From positions 482,333 to 546,332 of the forward strand of contig NZ_FYAS01000025.1 in assembly GCF_900185715.1 (NCBI RefSeq): a stretch of 64,000 nt of DNA, written 5' to 3'. Both the position numbers and the translations under genes were made by a program. The DNA is from Allobosea sp. CS1GBMeth4 (GTDB taxonomy: Bacteria > Pseudomonadota > Alphaproteobacteria > Rhizobiales > Beijerinckiaceae). Position 1 is the stretch's first letter, and every line of letters starts with the position of its first letter. This document shows positions 38,196 to 48,311 of this stretch, one piece after another. Below the pieces are notes generated by a model. That model was not told the DNA's origin. It made no database searches and worked only from the letters and a program-made list of their open reading frames with translations.

Positions 38196-39491
38196 ATGGA
38201 TCGCACTACCGACAGCGCCGCGCCGCAGCTGACGGCGCATCCGTCGCGCGGCGCCATCCTCGGCGAAATCCATGCCCGCCCCTTCGCGCCCCTGGCGACG
38301 CCGCAGCGGCTGCTGCATTTCGCCTTCATGTCCGATCAGGCCCAGGCCGCCGCCGACCGCGAGGCGCTCGCCCGCTTCTGCGCCGAGCGGGGAGTCCCCG
38401 GCCCGGCCGACGGCGCCAAGCATCATCGCGCCAGGCTCGGCGAGACCAGCCTGCGCTGGGAGCAGCACAGCGAGTTCACGACCTACACCTGGGAATTGCC
38501 CTCCCCCGGCGCGTACCCGTTCCTGCCGGCGAGCTCGGCCTTGCCGCATGCCATGCACGCCCTGCCGCAGCCGGGCCCGCTCCTGGTGGCGGTCGACCTG
38601 CATCTGCTGCCGGAGGCGGCCGCGCCGGAGCTCGGCACGCTGTTCGACGCCGCCAGCCTCGCCGCCTCGCTGGTCGACGGCGAAGCGGCGGTGGCCGCGA
38701 CCGACTTCCGCGCCGGCGCCGACGGCTTCGTGCGCATCCTGGTGCTCGACCGGGCGCTCGGTCCGGCGCGCGCGGGTGCGCTGGTGCAGCGGCTGCTCGA
38801 GATCGAGACCTATCGCGTGCTCGCCCTGCTCGGACTGCCGGAAGCCCAGCGCCTCGCCCCCTCCGTGCGCCGGATCGAGGAGATGCTGGTGCGCATCGCC
38901 GGCACGATGACGCAGACGGACGGGCTCGCCGCCGACAACGCCCTGCTCGACGAGATGACGGCGATCGCCGCGACCATGGAGTCCGAAGCCGCCTCCTCGA
39001 ACTACCGTTTCGGCGCCAGCCGCGCCTATGACGGCATCGTCGGCCAGCGCCTGGAGGCGATCGCCGAAGAGCCCTATGGCGGCTGGCCGACCATCGCCGC
39101 CTTCCTGTCGCGGCGCATGGCGCCCGCGATGCGCACCTGCCAGATGCTGCAGCAGCGCCAGCTCGACCTGTCGCGTCGCATCGCCCGCGCCGCCAACCTC
39201 CTGCGCACCCGCGTCGACGTCGCGCTCGAGCAGCAGAACCGCGACCTGCTCGCCGCGATGAACGAGCGCACCCGGCTGCAACTGCGCCTGCAGCAGACGG
39301 TCGAGGGGCTCTCCGTTGCGGCCATCGGCTATTACGTCGTCAGCCTGTTCGGCTATCTCGCCAAGGGCGCCAAGGACGCCGGCTTGCTGCCGGTCGATGT
39401 CGGCGTCGCGACGGCGCTGTTCGTCCCGGTCGCACTGCTCTGCGTCTGGGCGGCCGTCAGGCGGATCCGGCGCGGCCATGGCGAGAGCTGA
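38196..39491 (+). CDS. DUF3422 family membrane protein
   Basis: A 431-residue protein of the DUF3422 family. It opens HPSRGAILGEIHARPFAPL, the family's most conserved block, and ends with two transmembrane helices near residues 370-425 (VAAIGYYVVSLFGYLAKGAK; ALFVPVALLCVWAAVRR). A long coiled-coil region precedes them, so it is likely a membrane-anchored cytoplasmic protein. Role unknown. The ATG at 38196 follows a CAGGGGGG ribosome site; the upstream extension is not conserved in style. Confidence 0.88.
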   Translation: MDRTTDSAAPQLTAHPSRGAILGEIHARPFAPLATPQRLLHFAFMSDQAQAAADREALARFCAERGVPGPADGAKHHRARLGETSLRWEQHSEFTTYTWELPSPGAYPFLPASSALPHAMHALPQPGPLLVAVDLHLLPEAAAPELGTLFDAASLAASLVDGEAAVAATDFRAGADGFVRILVLDRALGPARAGALVQRLLEIETYRVLALLGLPEAQRLAPSVRRIEEMLVRIAGTMTQTDGLAADNALLDEMTAIAATMESEAASSNYRFGASRAYDGIVGQRLEAIAEEPYGGWPTIAAFLSRRMAPAMRTCQMLQQRQLDLSRRIARAANLLRTRVDVALEQQNRDLLAAMNERTRLQLRLQQTVEGLSVAAIGYYVVSLFGYLAKGAKDAGLLPVDVGVATALFVPVALLCVWAAVRRIRRGHGES

Positions 39492-39580
39492 GCTCCAGCC
39501 GGGTCCTGACATCCTCCGGCAGGCGCGGATCCTATCCGCTCCTCGGCGGTTGCTCAGGCGCAGCTCGCGGGAGACCCACC

Positions 39581-40201
39581 ATGCTGACCTTCTATCACGC
39601 GCCGCATTCGCGCTCCCTCTCGGTGCTCTGGCTGCTCGAGGAGCTCGGCCAGCCCTATGCGATGGAGCTCGTCGACATTCGGGCCGAGGGCGGCCCGCCC
39701 GAAAGCTACCGCGCCATCCAGCCGCACAAGAAGGTGCCGGCGATCGTCGATGACGGCACCGTCGTCACCGAGCGCGCCGCCATCTGCCTCTATCTGACCG
39801 AGCGTTTCCCGCAGGCCGGGCTGGCGCCGGCGGTCGGCGACGCCGACCGCGCCGCCTTCCTCACAAGACTGGTCTACAGCGACGCGGTGCTCGACCCGAT
39901 CATCGCGACCGCGATGCACAAGCTCCACTACGACCCGCGCGGCTTCTCCTTCGGCTCGCATGCCGACACCATCGCGAACCTGGCGAAATGGCTGGGAGAG
40001 CATCCCTACGCCGCCGGCGAACGCTTCACCGCCGCCGACACCCAGCTCGGCGCCGGCATCCATTTCGGCATGACCGTCGCCGGCGTGCTGCCGCGCCTGC
40101 CGGTGTTCGAGGCCTATATGGGGCGGATGGTCGAACGTCCGGCCCTGCAACGGACCATGCGGAAGGACCAGGATCTGGCCACGGGCCTGCGGCAGGCCTG
40201 A
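39581..40201 (+). CDS. Glutathione S-transferase family protein
   Basis: A 206-residue GST: thioredoxin-like N-terminal domain (LTFYHAPHSRSLSVLWLLEE, with the cis-Pro region KKVPAIVDDGTVVTERAAIC) and a helical C-terminal domain (RFTAADTQLGAGIHFGMTVA). Ser in HSRS is the likely glutathione-activating residue. Substrate unknown; no linked catabolic genes. Confidence 0.9.
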   Translation: MLTFYHAPHSRSLSVLWLLEELGQPYAMELVDIRAEGGPPESYRAIQPHKKVPAIVDDGTVVTERAAICLYLTERFPQAGLAPAVGDADRAAFLTRLVYSDAVLDPIIATAMHKLHYDPRGFSFGSHADTIANLAKWLGEHPYAAGERFTAADTQLGAGIHFGMTVAGVLPRLPVFEAYMGRMVERPALQRTMRKDQDLATGLRQA

Positions 40202-40218
40202 GCCGGCTCACACGCCGG

Positions 40219-41160
40219 TCAGCGGCGGCCGAGCTGCAGCCGCTCGAGCGCCGCGATCTGCTGCGCGACCGGGGAGACCTGGGCGGCGAGGGAAATGCCC
40301 TCGAACTGCCGGCGGCCACGGAAGCGGGCCCGCTCGAAATTCGAGCGGCCCTCGAAGGCGGCGTTGCTGAACCAGGCGCCGCGCTCGAAACGGGCGCCGG
40401 CGAAGCTCGCCATCTGCCCGAACCGCGTCGCCTCGAAGCCGGCATTGCCGGCGAACTCGGCCTCGCCGAAATCGGCGGCTCCGGCGAAGCGGCAGTCGCC
40501 GAAGCCGGCCTCGCCGGCATGACGCACGCCGCGAAACTGGGTCACGCCGTCGAAGCGCGCGCCGCGGAACCAGGCGTCGCCGGAGAACTCCGCCTCGACG
40601 AAGCAGGCCGTCCCCTCGCAGCGCATGTCGCGGAACTCGGCGGTGCCGTGCAGGGTCGCGGCGCCGAAATCGGCGTCGCCGGCGAAATGCGCCCGGTCGA
40701 AGAAGGCGTCGGCGCGGAAGCTCGCGTCACGGAAGCTCGCCGGACCGTGGAAATGCGCCTCGGAGAACCAGGCGTCGCCGCAGAAGGCGCTGCCGGCGAA
40801 ACGGGCCGCGGCCGGAAAGATGATGCCGGCGACGTTGAATTCCCCCTCGAAGATCTCGTCGACCAGATCGACATCGGCGAGGAGGCGCCAGAGGGCGAGA
40901 AGCGCGCCGTCGGCGCCGATCCGGCCGCGCAGGCGGGCCATGGCGCCGGCCCAGCCATTCCAGCTCGCCGACCCTTCCCCGAGTCGCGCCAGCGTCGCCT
41001 CGCGCCGCGCCGCCATGAAGGCGGAGGCCTCCGGCCCGGCCGCGCCATAGCGCGCCGCGCGCTGCGCGGCGGCGAAGCCGGCCTGATGCGGCCGCGCCCA
41101 GGGATTCACCTGCAGCAGTTCGGCGCGCGCATCGGCCACGAGCCGGAACAGACTTGCCAT
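40219..41160 (-). CDS. Pentapeptide-like repeat protein
   Basis: A 313-residue protein. Residues about 120-285 repeat a five-residue step with Phe at every second position of a ten-residue period, such as ASFRDASFRADAFFDRAHFA and AEFAGNAGFEATRF. This gives a right-handed quadrilateral beta-helix. The N-terminal 110 residues are non-repetitive. Pentapeptide proteins can mimic DNA or act as scaffolds, but most have no known role. Because the repeats are symmetric and GC-rich, the other strand also stays open; that frame is not a gene. Confidence 0.78.
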   Translation of the reverse strand: MASLFRLVADARAELLQVNPWARPHQAGFAAAQRAARYGAAGPEASAFMAARREATLARLGEGSASWNGWAGAMARLRGRIGADGALLALWRLLADVDLVDEIFEGEFNVAGIIFPAAARFAGSAFCGDAWFSEAHFHGPASFRDASFRADAFFDRAHFAGDADFGAATLHGTAEFRDMRCEGTACFVEAEFSGDAWFRGARFDGVTQFRGVRHAGEAGFGDCRFAGAADFGEAEFAGNAGFEATRFGQMASFAGARFERGAWFSNAAFEGRSNFERARFRGRRQFEGISLAAQVSPVAQQIAALERLQLGRR

Positions 41161-41402
41161 GTCGCGGGGCGCCCTCGGTTAACGATTCATTAGGCATAAG
41201 CGAGCCGCGGGGCCGGTTCAATCGCTGCTTTTCCGCCGGGCCCGCATCGCCCGGCGCCGGAGCGCCGATCACCGTGGAGTTTCGTCGAGCGGCGCAGCAC
41301 ACTTTTAAGGTTACAGGCCGATAACCTTCTGCGGCGTAAGGCATTTGAAGTATTTTCCGCGCGATCCAAGGCGGCAACAGCCACGCGGAATGCCCAGCTC
41401 CG

Positions 41403-41771
41403 ATGAACGCCTACCTGCCTCTGATCCTGTTCACGGTGCTGACCAACGCCGCGGCGCAGCTGATGCTGAAGCGCGGCATGGGCGGAGTCGGGCATCTCGA
41501 CGTGGGAAGCGACGGGCTGATTCCCACCGTCTTCCGAGTCGTCTTCAACCCCTTCGTCTTCGCAGGGCTATGCACCTTCGTGGTCAGCATGGCCTCGCAC
41601 CTCGTCGTGCTATCGAAGGTGCAGATCAGCTACGCCTACCCTTTCCTGAGCCTCGCCTATGTGGTGGTGGCCGTCTACGCCTACTTCGTCTTCCAGGAGG
41701 ATCTGAGCCCGGCCCGCATCGCCGGCATCGGCCTCATCGTCCTGGGCACCATCTTCATCGCCCAAAGCTGA
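41403..41771 (+). CDS. EamA/SMR-like small transporter (ArnE-like)
   Basis: A 122-residue, four-helix membrane protein of the size of the small multidrug resistance and ArnE/ArnF flippase subunits. It starts MNAYLPLILFTVLTNAAAQL and has the conserved SKVQISYAYPFLSLAYV and IAGIGLIVLGTIFIAQ segments. In this family, half-size proteins dimerise. It heads a same-strand run with an epimerase and an aminotransferase, so a role in flipping a lipid-linked sugar is plausible but inferred. Confidence 0.8.
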   Translation: MNAYLPLILFTVLTNAAAQLMLKRGMGGVGHLDVGSDGLIPTVFRVVFNPFVFAGLCTFVVSMASHLVVLSKVQISYAYPFLSLAYVVVAVYAYFVFQEDLSPARIAGIGLIVLGTIFIAQS

Positions 41772-41782
41772 GGAACGACGCA

Positions 41783-41896
41783 ATGGACCTGTTCGCCCGT
41801 TTCATTCTCCGCCTCGGCGCCCTCTTCGTTCCGCCGGCCGCGCCGCGTCTGAAGCCGGTCCCGGTGCCGGCGCGCCGCCCCGCCGCGCGGCGCTGA
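41783..41896 (+). CDS. Short hypothetical protein in the epimerase operon
   Basis: A 37-residue frame, MDLFARFILRLGALFVPP followed by a Pro/Arg-rich tail. It begins 11 bp after the transporter stop behind GAGGAA, and ends 30 bp before the epimerase. One amphipathic or membrane helix then a basic tail. Spacing supports a real small gene, but nothing else can be said. Confidence 0.4.
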   Translation: MDLFARFILRLGALFVPPAAPRLKPVPVPARRPAARR

Positions 41897-41926
41897 CGCG
41901 TCCTTTCGAACAGCGGCGATCGAGAC

Positions 41927-42915
41927 ATGAAGCACATCATCATCGGCGGCGACGGCTTCGTCGGCTCGCATCTGGCGGCTGAGCTCGCGGCCATGGGCGA
42001 GGACGCCCTCGTCTGCGACATCAACAAGAGCCCGCACCCGCATTATGCCCGGGTGCCGTTCCAGCGCGTCGACGTGACCGATCCGGCGAGCGTCGGCAGC
42101 ATCGCGCTGACGCCGCAGGACGTCGTCTACAACCTCTCGGCCAAGATGCTGTCGCCGATCGTGACGCGCAAGGAACGCCACGATTTCTTCTGGCCGGTGA
42201 ACTATCACGGCACGCAGAACATCCTGAGCTGGATGGAGGCGAACGGCGCCCGCCGGCTCGTCCACTTCACCACCGACATGATCTACGGCCATTCGGTCAC
42301 GGTGCCGCAGGACGAGACCCATCCGGCGAGGCCGCTCGGCGAATACGGCGAGAGCAAGCTCGCCACCGAGGCGCTCTGCCAGAGCTATCGCGACAAGGGT
42401 TTCCGTATCCCGATCTTCCGGCCGCGCCTGATCATCGGGCCGGGGCGGCTCGGCATCCTGGTCAAGCTTTTCCGGCTGATCGACCTGAACCTGCCGGTGC
42501 CGATGATCGGCTCCGGCAACAACCCTTATCAGTTCATCTCGGTGTTCGACTGCGCCAGCGCCTGCATCGCCGCCTGGAAGGCCGATTTCCCGAACAGCGC
42601 CTATAATCTCGGCTCGGACGATCCGCCGCCGGTGAAGAAGCTGCTCGGCGACCTGATCCGCCATGCCGGCTCGAAATCGATCCTGCTGCCGACGCCGGCC
42701 TCGCTGGTCAAGCTGACGCTCGACACGCTCGACGCGATCAACCTGCCGATCATGGACCCGGAACAGTACAAGATCGCCGACGAAATCTGCATCCTCGATA
42801 CCTCCAAGGCCAAGCGCGAGCTCGGCTGGACGCCGAAATATCGCGACGAGGACATGCTGATGGCGGCCTATACCGAGTACCGCAAGGCGAAGGACGAGCA
42901 GAGGAGGAAGGCCGC

Positions 42916-42919
<4 letters not shown>
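41927..42919 (+). CDS. NAD-dependent epimerase/dehydratase
   Basis: A 330-residue extended SDR acting on a nucleotide sugar or similar. Nucleotide motif GGDGFVGSHLAAEL is at residues 5-18. The catalytic triad region includes HFTTDMIYGHS and a later EYGESKLATE with Y-x-x-x-K spacing. The substrate cannot be told; the C-terminal IADEICILDTSKAKRELGWTPKY is common to UDP-sugar enzymes. Its stop overlaps the aminotransferase start by 4 bp. Confidence 0.88.
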
Positions 42920-44364
<1,445 letters not shown>

Positions 44365-44390
44365 GGAAACTGGTTACCTCGCAATGTCCG

Positions 44391-44414
44391 GGGCCGGCGC
44401 ACGCCGGCCCTTTT
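44391..44414 (+). terminator. Intrinsic terminator after the aminotransferase
   Basis: GGGCCGGCG (44391-44399) pairs with CGCCGGCCC (44402-44410), followed by TTTT. This closes the four-gene run begun at 41403. Confidence 0.8.
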
Positions 44415-44689
44415 GCGTTCGGCCGGCGCTCCGGCCAGCCTTGACAGCGAGGCCGCAGCCCCCAACTCTATGAAGATGACGACGAAGCACCGCCTCGTAT
44501 TCCGGGTCGCCCCGATCGCGGAATCCTAGCCCCGGACTCGGCCGAGCGCGCCCCGAGTCCAGGGGTGCCGTCGATGCTGTCCTTCGTCATTGCAGCCCGA
44601 CATCCCAGGCGTCTCCTCAATCAGCCTCCCGAACTTGCCGGTCGCGCTCTGGCGCCGCCGTCGCGCGCGCCATCGCAGGATGAAAGCCC
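44415..44689. other. Intergenic region before rnk
   Basis: Between the terminator and rnk I see no gene, no repeat shared with the rest of the window and no clear promoter. Part of it must hold the rnk promoter. Confidence 0.4.
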
Positions 44690-45109
44690 ATGCCCCAGTC
44701 GACCCAGAAGCCCCACCGCAAGCCGAAGATCATCGTCGGCGAGATCGATCATGAGCGCCTGACCGGCCTCGCCACCACGGCGCTCGAGCGCGTGCCCGAG
44801 GTCGCCGAGGAACTGCTCGCCGAGATGGACCGCGCCAAGGTGGTCGCGCCCGGCAAGCTGCCGACCGACGTCGTGCGCATGGGCTCCTTCGTCACCTTCG
44901 ATTCCGACAGCGCCCAGCATCGCCGCGTCCAGCTCGTCTATCCCGGCGAGGCGGACATCGAGCAGGGCCGCATCTCGGTGCTGACTCCGATCGGCGCGGC
45001 CCTGATCGGCCTCTCCGCCGGCCAGTCGATCGCCTGGACCGCCCGCGACGGCAGGAAGCATGTGCTGACGGTGACGGCGGTCGAGCAGCCGGCCATGGCG
45101 CCGGCCTGA
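44690..45109 (+). CDS. rnk: Rnk-type regulator of nucleoside diphosphate kinase
   Basis: A 139-residue Rnk/GreA-like protein: short N-terminal coiled coil (RLTGLATTALERVPEVAEEL) and a C-terminal GreA/B FKBP-like domain (VRMGSFVTFDSDSAQHRRVQ ... ISVLTPIGAALIGLSAGQSI). It binds RNA polymerase like Gre factors but lacks the acidic cleavage tip. Spacing before the toxin-antitoxin pair suggests a separate unit. Confidence 0.88.
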   Translation: MPQSTQKPHRKPKIIVGEIDHERLTGLATTALERVPEVAEELLAEMDRAKVVAPGKLPTDVVRMGSFVTFDSDSAQHRRVQLVYPGEADIEQGRISVLTPIGAALIGLSAGQSIAWTARDGRKHVLTVTAVEQPAMAPA

Positions 45110-45132
45110 GCCCATCGCCTCCTCGCTCATTG

Positions 45133-45157
45133 ATATGGACTATCGAATGGACCATAT
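45133..45157. promoter_or_regulatory. Candidate operator of the VapBC-type pair
   Basis: Inverted repeat ATATGG (45133-45138), 13 bp, CCATAT (45152-45157), with ATGGAC also directly repeated. It lies 27 bp ahead of the antitoxin ATG, where a VapB/Phd protein would bind to control its own operon. Confidence 0.45.
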
Positions 45158-45183
45158 TGGCGAGGTATCGTGATCGTGCCGTC

Positions 45184-45441
45184 ATGCGCATATCCGTCTC
45201 CGAGGCCAAGGCCCAGCTGACCGAACTCGTCCGCCGGGCAGAGGCCGGCGAAACCGTCGTGCTGACCCGGCACGGCCGGGAGGCCGTGCGACTCGTTCCA
45301 GTTCAGCGCGCCGTCGATCGAATGGAGCGCCGCGCGCTGATGCAGCGAATTCGGCTTTCCGGAGCGGCGAAAGCTTTGCCGGGGCCGGCGGCCGCGCGGA
45401 GTCAGGACTTCCTCTACGACGATGATGGCCTGCCGCGATGA
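45184..45441 (+). CDS. Phd/YefM-type antitoxin
   Basis: An 85-residue antitoxin. The N-terminal MRISVSEAKAQLTELVRRAEAGETVVLTRHGREAVRLVPV, cited in part, is the Phd/VapB DNA-binding fold; the disordered tail ending FLYDDDGLPR would fill the toxin's active site. The start is set at the ATG at 45184 because an upstream frame would swallow the operator repeat. It overlaps the toxin gene by 4 bp. Confidence 0.88.
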   Translation: MRISVSEAKAQLTELVRRAEAGETVVLTRHGREAVRLVPVQRAVDRMERRALMQRIRLSGAAKALPGPAAARSQDFLYDDDGLPR

Positions 45442-45836
45442 TCGTCGTCGACACCTCGGCGCTGATGGCGATCGTGCTCGACGAACCCGAGGCCGAGCGT
45501 TGCATGATCGCACTCGCCGACGAGCCGAACCTTTCGATTTCGGCCGTGACCGTTGCCGAGGCGCTGATCGTGGCAGGGCGGCGCGGCGTGCGGACCGAGA
45601 TGGCGGATTTGCTCGGCGGTCTCGGCTTTGCCGTCGAGGCGGCTGACATGTCCACCGCGCACGGCGTCGCCGAGGCCTATCGCGCCTGGGGCAAGGGCCT
45701 CGCTCCAGCCGGTCTCAACTTCGGCGATTGTTTCGCCTACCAGCTGGCGCGGCAACAGGATTGCCCGCTGCTCTTCGTCGGCGACGACTTCAGCCGCACG
45801 GATATCGTCGCGGCCGGCGGGGCCTGGTCGGGCTGA
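45438..45836 (+). CDS. vapC: VapC-type PIN-domain ribonuclease toxin
   Basis: A 132-residue PIN nuclease. The acidic active site is D5 (VVDTSALMAIVLDEPE), a conserved E in VTVAEALIVAG, and NFGDCFAYQLA with D plus a last GDDFSRTD. VapC toxins cut tRNA or rRNA and are blocked by the antitoxin encoded just upstream, to which it is coupled by overlap. Confidence 0.9.
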   Translation: MIVVDTSALMAIVLDEPEAERCMIALADEPNLSISAVTVAEALIVAGRRGVRTEMADLLGGLGFAVEAADMSTAHGVAEAYRAWGKGLAPAGLNFGDCFAYQLARQQDCPLLFVGDDFSRTDIVAAGGAWSG

Positions 45837-45838
45837 GC

Positions 45839-45920
45839 CTAGAGCCCGTTCCGACCGGCTTGCACCGCAAGCTGATCGGTAAGGCGGTCTCTAAGCAAAA
45901 AGTGAGAGCCGGATCCGATC
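45839..45920. repeat. Palindromic intergenic element, second copy
   Basis: Shares GAGCCCGTTCCGA, CACCGCAAGC, GATCGGTAA and AAAAGTGAGAG with 23996-24110 in the same order. It lies between the convergent vapC and oxidoreductase genes. Confidence 0.7.
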
Positions 45921-45945
45921 AGAACAACCTGTTGACGCTCCACAT

Positions 45946-47256
45946 CTAGCCGCCCGTCACCCGCCGCCAGAAGCTCGACGAGAAGGCCGGATCGACATGG
46001 CGCGCGAAGTCGCGCCAATGCGGGAACGAGGCCTCGAAGGTCGCGGCCGACATCCGCGCGTCCTTGTAGGGATTGACCCGGCCGCCGGCCTCGATCGCGA
46101 CCCGGTCGAGCGCGTCGAGCAGCCTCAGCGTGCGCTCGCCGCGATGCGGGAAGTCGAGCGTCAGAGTCGCGCCGGGAACCGGAAACGACATCAGCCCCGG
46201 CGACGGCAGGTCGCCGAACAGCTTGAGCACGGTGAGGAAGGAACTCTCGCCCGCCTCCAGGGTCAGGCGCAGCATGTCCTCGACCGCCCGGCGCGCCTGC
46301 GCCGTCGGCACCGCGCACTGGAACTGGCGCAGCCCCTTGGGCCCATAGGCCCGGTTCCAGTCGCGGATGCGGTCGAGCGGATAGAAGAAGGGCCGGTAGG
46401 GAACGCGCCGCGGTTCGGGCGTTCTCGGCTGGGCGGCGCGATAGAGCGCGTTGAAGACGCGCAGCGTCAGCCCGTTGATCAGCGGGAAGGGTGGCGTCAG
46501 CGGGAAGGGCAGGACGGGCGGGGCCTTCGCCGGGGGCGCGTCGGAGGCCGGCGCGTGATTGGCGCGGAAGAACACGCCGCGGCCGAAATGCCGGCCGCCG
46601 GCGAGCGAATCGACCCAGGCGACGGTGTAGTCATGCGTGGCGTCGGACTGCCCCGCGATGGCGAAGAAGCCGTCGAGGCCGTCGAAATGCACGGTCTCCT
46701 GCAGCACCTGCGCCGAAGCGACCGGCATCAGCTGCAGCTCGACCCGCAGGATCAGGCCCGTCAGCCCCATGCCGCCGATCGTGGCGGCGAAGAGCTCCGG
46801 GTTCCGCGTCGGCGTGCAGGTCAGGACCGAACCGTCCGACCGGGCGAGCTCGAAGCCCAGCACATGCCGGCCGAAGGTGCCGGCGCGATGATGGTTCTTG
46901 CCGTGGACGTCGTTGGCGAGCGCCCCGCCGATGGTGACGAGGCTGGTGCCCGGCGTCACCGGCGGGAACCAGCCGGCCGGAACGCTGAGCTTCAGCACCT
47001 CCTCCAGCAGGACGCCGGCCTCGCAGAGCATGGTCCCGGCCTCGACGTCGAAGGACAGGATGCGGTCGAGCCGGCGCGCCGCGATCAGCTCGCCGCCGTC
47101 GTTCAGGCAGGAATCGCCATAGGAGCGGCCATTGCCATAAGCCAGAACCGGGCGCCGGCGCCGGCGCTCGGCGAGCCAGTCTTCCGGTTCGAGCAGCGTC
47201 GAGTCCCTGGCCTCGAGGCCGCCCCAGGAACGCAGGACCGCGCGTTCGCCGCTCAC
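45946..47256 (-). CDS. FAD-binding oxidoreductase, DprE1-like
   Basis: A 436-residue flavoprotein of the DprE1 (decaprenyl-phosphoryl-ribose 2'-epimerase oxidase) group. The FAD segment is YGNGRSYGDSCLN, followed by the group's signature DVHGKNHHRAGTFGRHV; the C-terminal KDARMSAATFEASFP also fits. DprE1 oxidises a lipid-linked ribose as the first half of conversion to arabinose. The GTG start overlaps the stop of the UbiA gene (GTGA), which makes a prenyl-phosphate pathway likely. No DprE2 partner is seen here. Confidence 0.85.
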   Translation of the reverse strand: MSGERAVLRSWGGLEARDSTLLEPEDWLAERRRRRPVLAYGNGRSYGDSCLNDGGELIAARRLDRILSFDVEAGTMLCEAGVLLEEVLKLSVPAGWFPPVTPGTSLVTIGGALANDVHGKNHHRAGTFGRHVLGFELARSDGSVLTCTPTRNPELFAATIGGMGLTGLILRVELQLMPVASAQVLQETVHFDGLDGFFAIAGQSDATHDYTVAWVDSLAGGRHFGRGVFFRANHAPASDAPPAKAPPVLPFPLTPPFPLINGLTLRVFNALYRAAQPRTPEPRRVPYRPFFYPLDRIRDWNRAYGPKGLRQFQCAVPTAQARRAVEDMLRLTLEAGESSFLTVLKLFGDLPSPGLMSFPVPGATLTLDFPHRGERTLRLLDALDRVAIEAGGRVNPYKDARMSAATFEASFPHWRDFARHVDPAFSSSFWRRVTGG

Positions 47257-48143
47257 GGCAGCACCGTCGCTCCGACCATGATGAGCACCACCACCACACC
47301 CATCAGCTGGCTGCGCCAGTCGCGGATCATGAACACCAGCGGGTCGTCGGGCATGCCGCCGCGCCGCGCCAGAAACCACATGCGCGCCATCTGGTAGAGG
47401 ATGACCGGGCAGATCAGCCAGATCATCTCCGGATGGCGATAGAGCTCCTTGACCGCGGCGCTGTCGACATAGAGCGCCATGATCAGCGCGCAGGTGCAGC
47501 CGGAGGCCATGCCGAGCTGCGAGAGCGCCTCGATGTCCTCGGCCTGGTAGCCGCGCCCGGCCTTCTTCAGCCCGGACTGGTCCTGGGTGATGCGCAGCTC
47601 GGCATAGCGCTTCATCAGGGCCAGACTCAGGAACAGGAACATCGCGAAGGCGAGGAGCCAGGACGAGACCGGGATCGCCGCCGCAGCATTGCCGGCGATG
47701 ATGCGCAGCGTGTGCAGGGCGGCGAGGCCGAGCACGTCGACCAGGAGCTTGCGCTTCAGGACAAGGAGATAGGCCAGCGCCAGGACGAGATAGGCCGCCC
47801 AGACCATCATGTAGAGGCCGGGGCGCGGCAGCAGCGCCGTCAATGCGCCGGAGGTGATCAGCAGGCCGGGCACCATGGCATAGGCCTGGCCCTTGGTGAT
47901 CTCGCCGGCCGCGAGCGGACGTTTGCATTTGGTCGGGTGGCGCCGATCGGCCTCGACGTCGATGATGTCGTTGAGCAGGTAGATCGACGAGGCCATCAGC
48001 GAGAAGGAGACGAAGGCGACGAGCCCGTAGAACAGCGCCTTCGCGTCGAACACGTCGTGATTGAGCAGGATCGGCACGAAGACCAGGCCGTTCTTCGCCC
48101 AATGATGCGGCCGCATCGCTCGAAGCATCGCCGGTAGAGCCAT
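47253..48143 (-). CDS. UbiA-family prenyltransferase, decaprenyl-phosphate phosphoribosyltransferase-like
   Basis: A 296-residue, roughly nine-helix membrane enzyme. The Asp-rich motif is YLLNDIIDVEADRRHPTKCK, followed by RPLAAGEITKGQA. This form, beginning RPHHWAKNGLVFVPIL, is the branch that moves phosphoribose onto a polyprenyl phosphate rather than onto quinone rings; in actinobacteria and nodulating Azorhizobium it feeds DprE1-type enzymes. Coupled to the DprE1-like gene by a 4-bp overlap. Start at 48143 chosen because the upstream frame is unlike coding sequence. Confidence 0.87.
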   Translation of the reverse strand: MALPAMLRAMRPHHWAKNGLVFVPILLNHDVFDAKALFYGLVAFVSFSLMASSIYLLNDIIDVEADRRHPTKCKRPLAAGEITKGQAYAMVPGLLITSGALTALLPRPGLYMMVWAAYLVLALAYLLVLKRKLLVDVLGLAALHTLRIIAGNAAAAIPVSSWLLAFAMFLFLSLALMKRYAELRITQDQSGLKKAGRGYQAEDIEALSQLGMASGCTCALIMALYVDSAAVKELYRHPEMIWLICPVILYQMARMWFLARRGGMPDDPLVFMIRDWRSQLMGVVVVLIMVGATVLP

Positions 48144-48311
48144 CGTCCCGTCTTGTCGTCCCGCGCAAGGCACGGCGCGGCCCCCGGCCGGATTGCTCCG
48201 CCCCCGCGCTCCTGGCGCGCATTGATGCGCCGCGAATCCTAATTCCACATGGACCGGCCGCGGCGACACCCCGCTCTTTTCCGATCATGCTTAATTTTTA
48301 TGCGCCACGGC

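Noticed and set aside
39988..41193. A 401-codon plus-strand frame opposite the pentapeptide-like gene
   Set aside because: It begins inside the GST gene and mirrors the repeat of the opposite strand.
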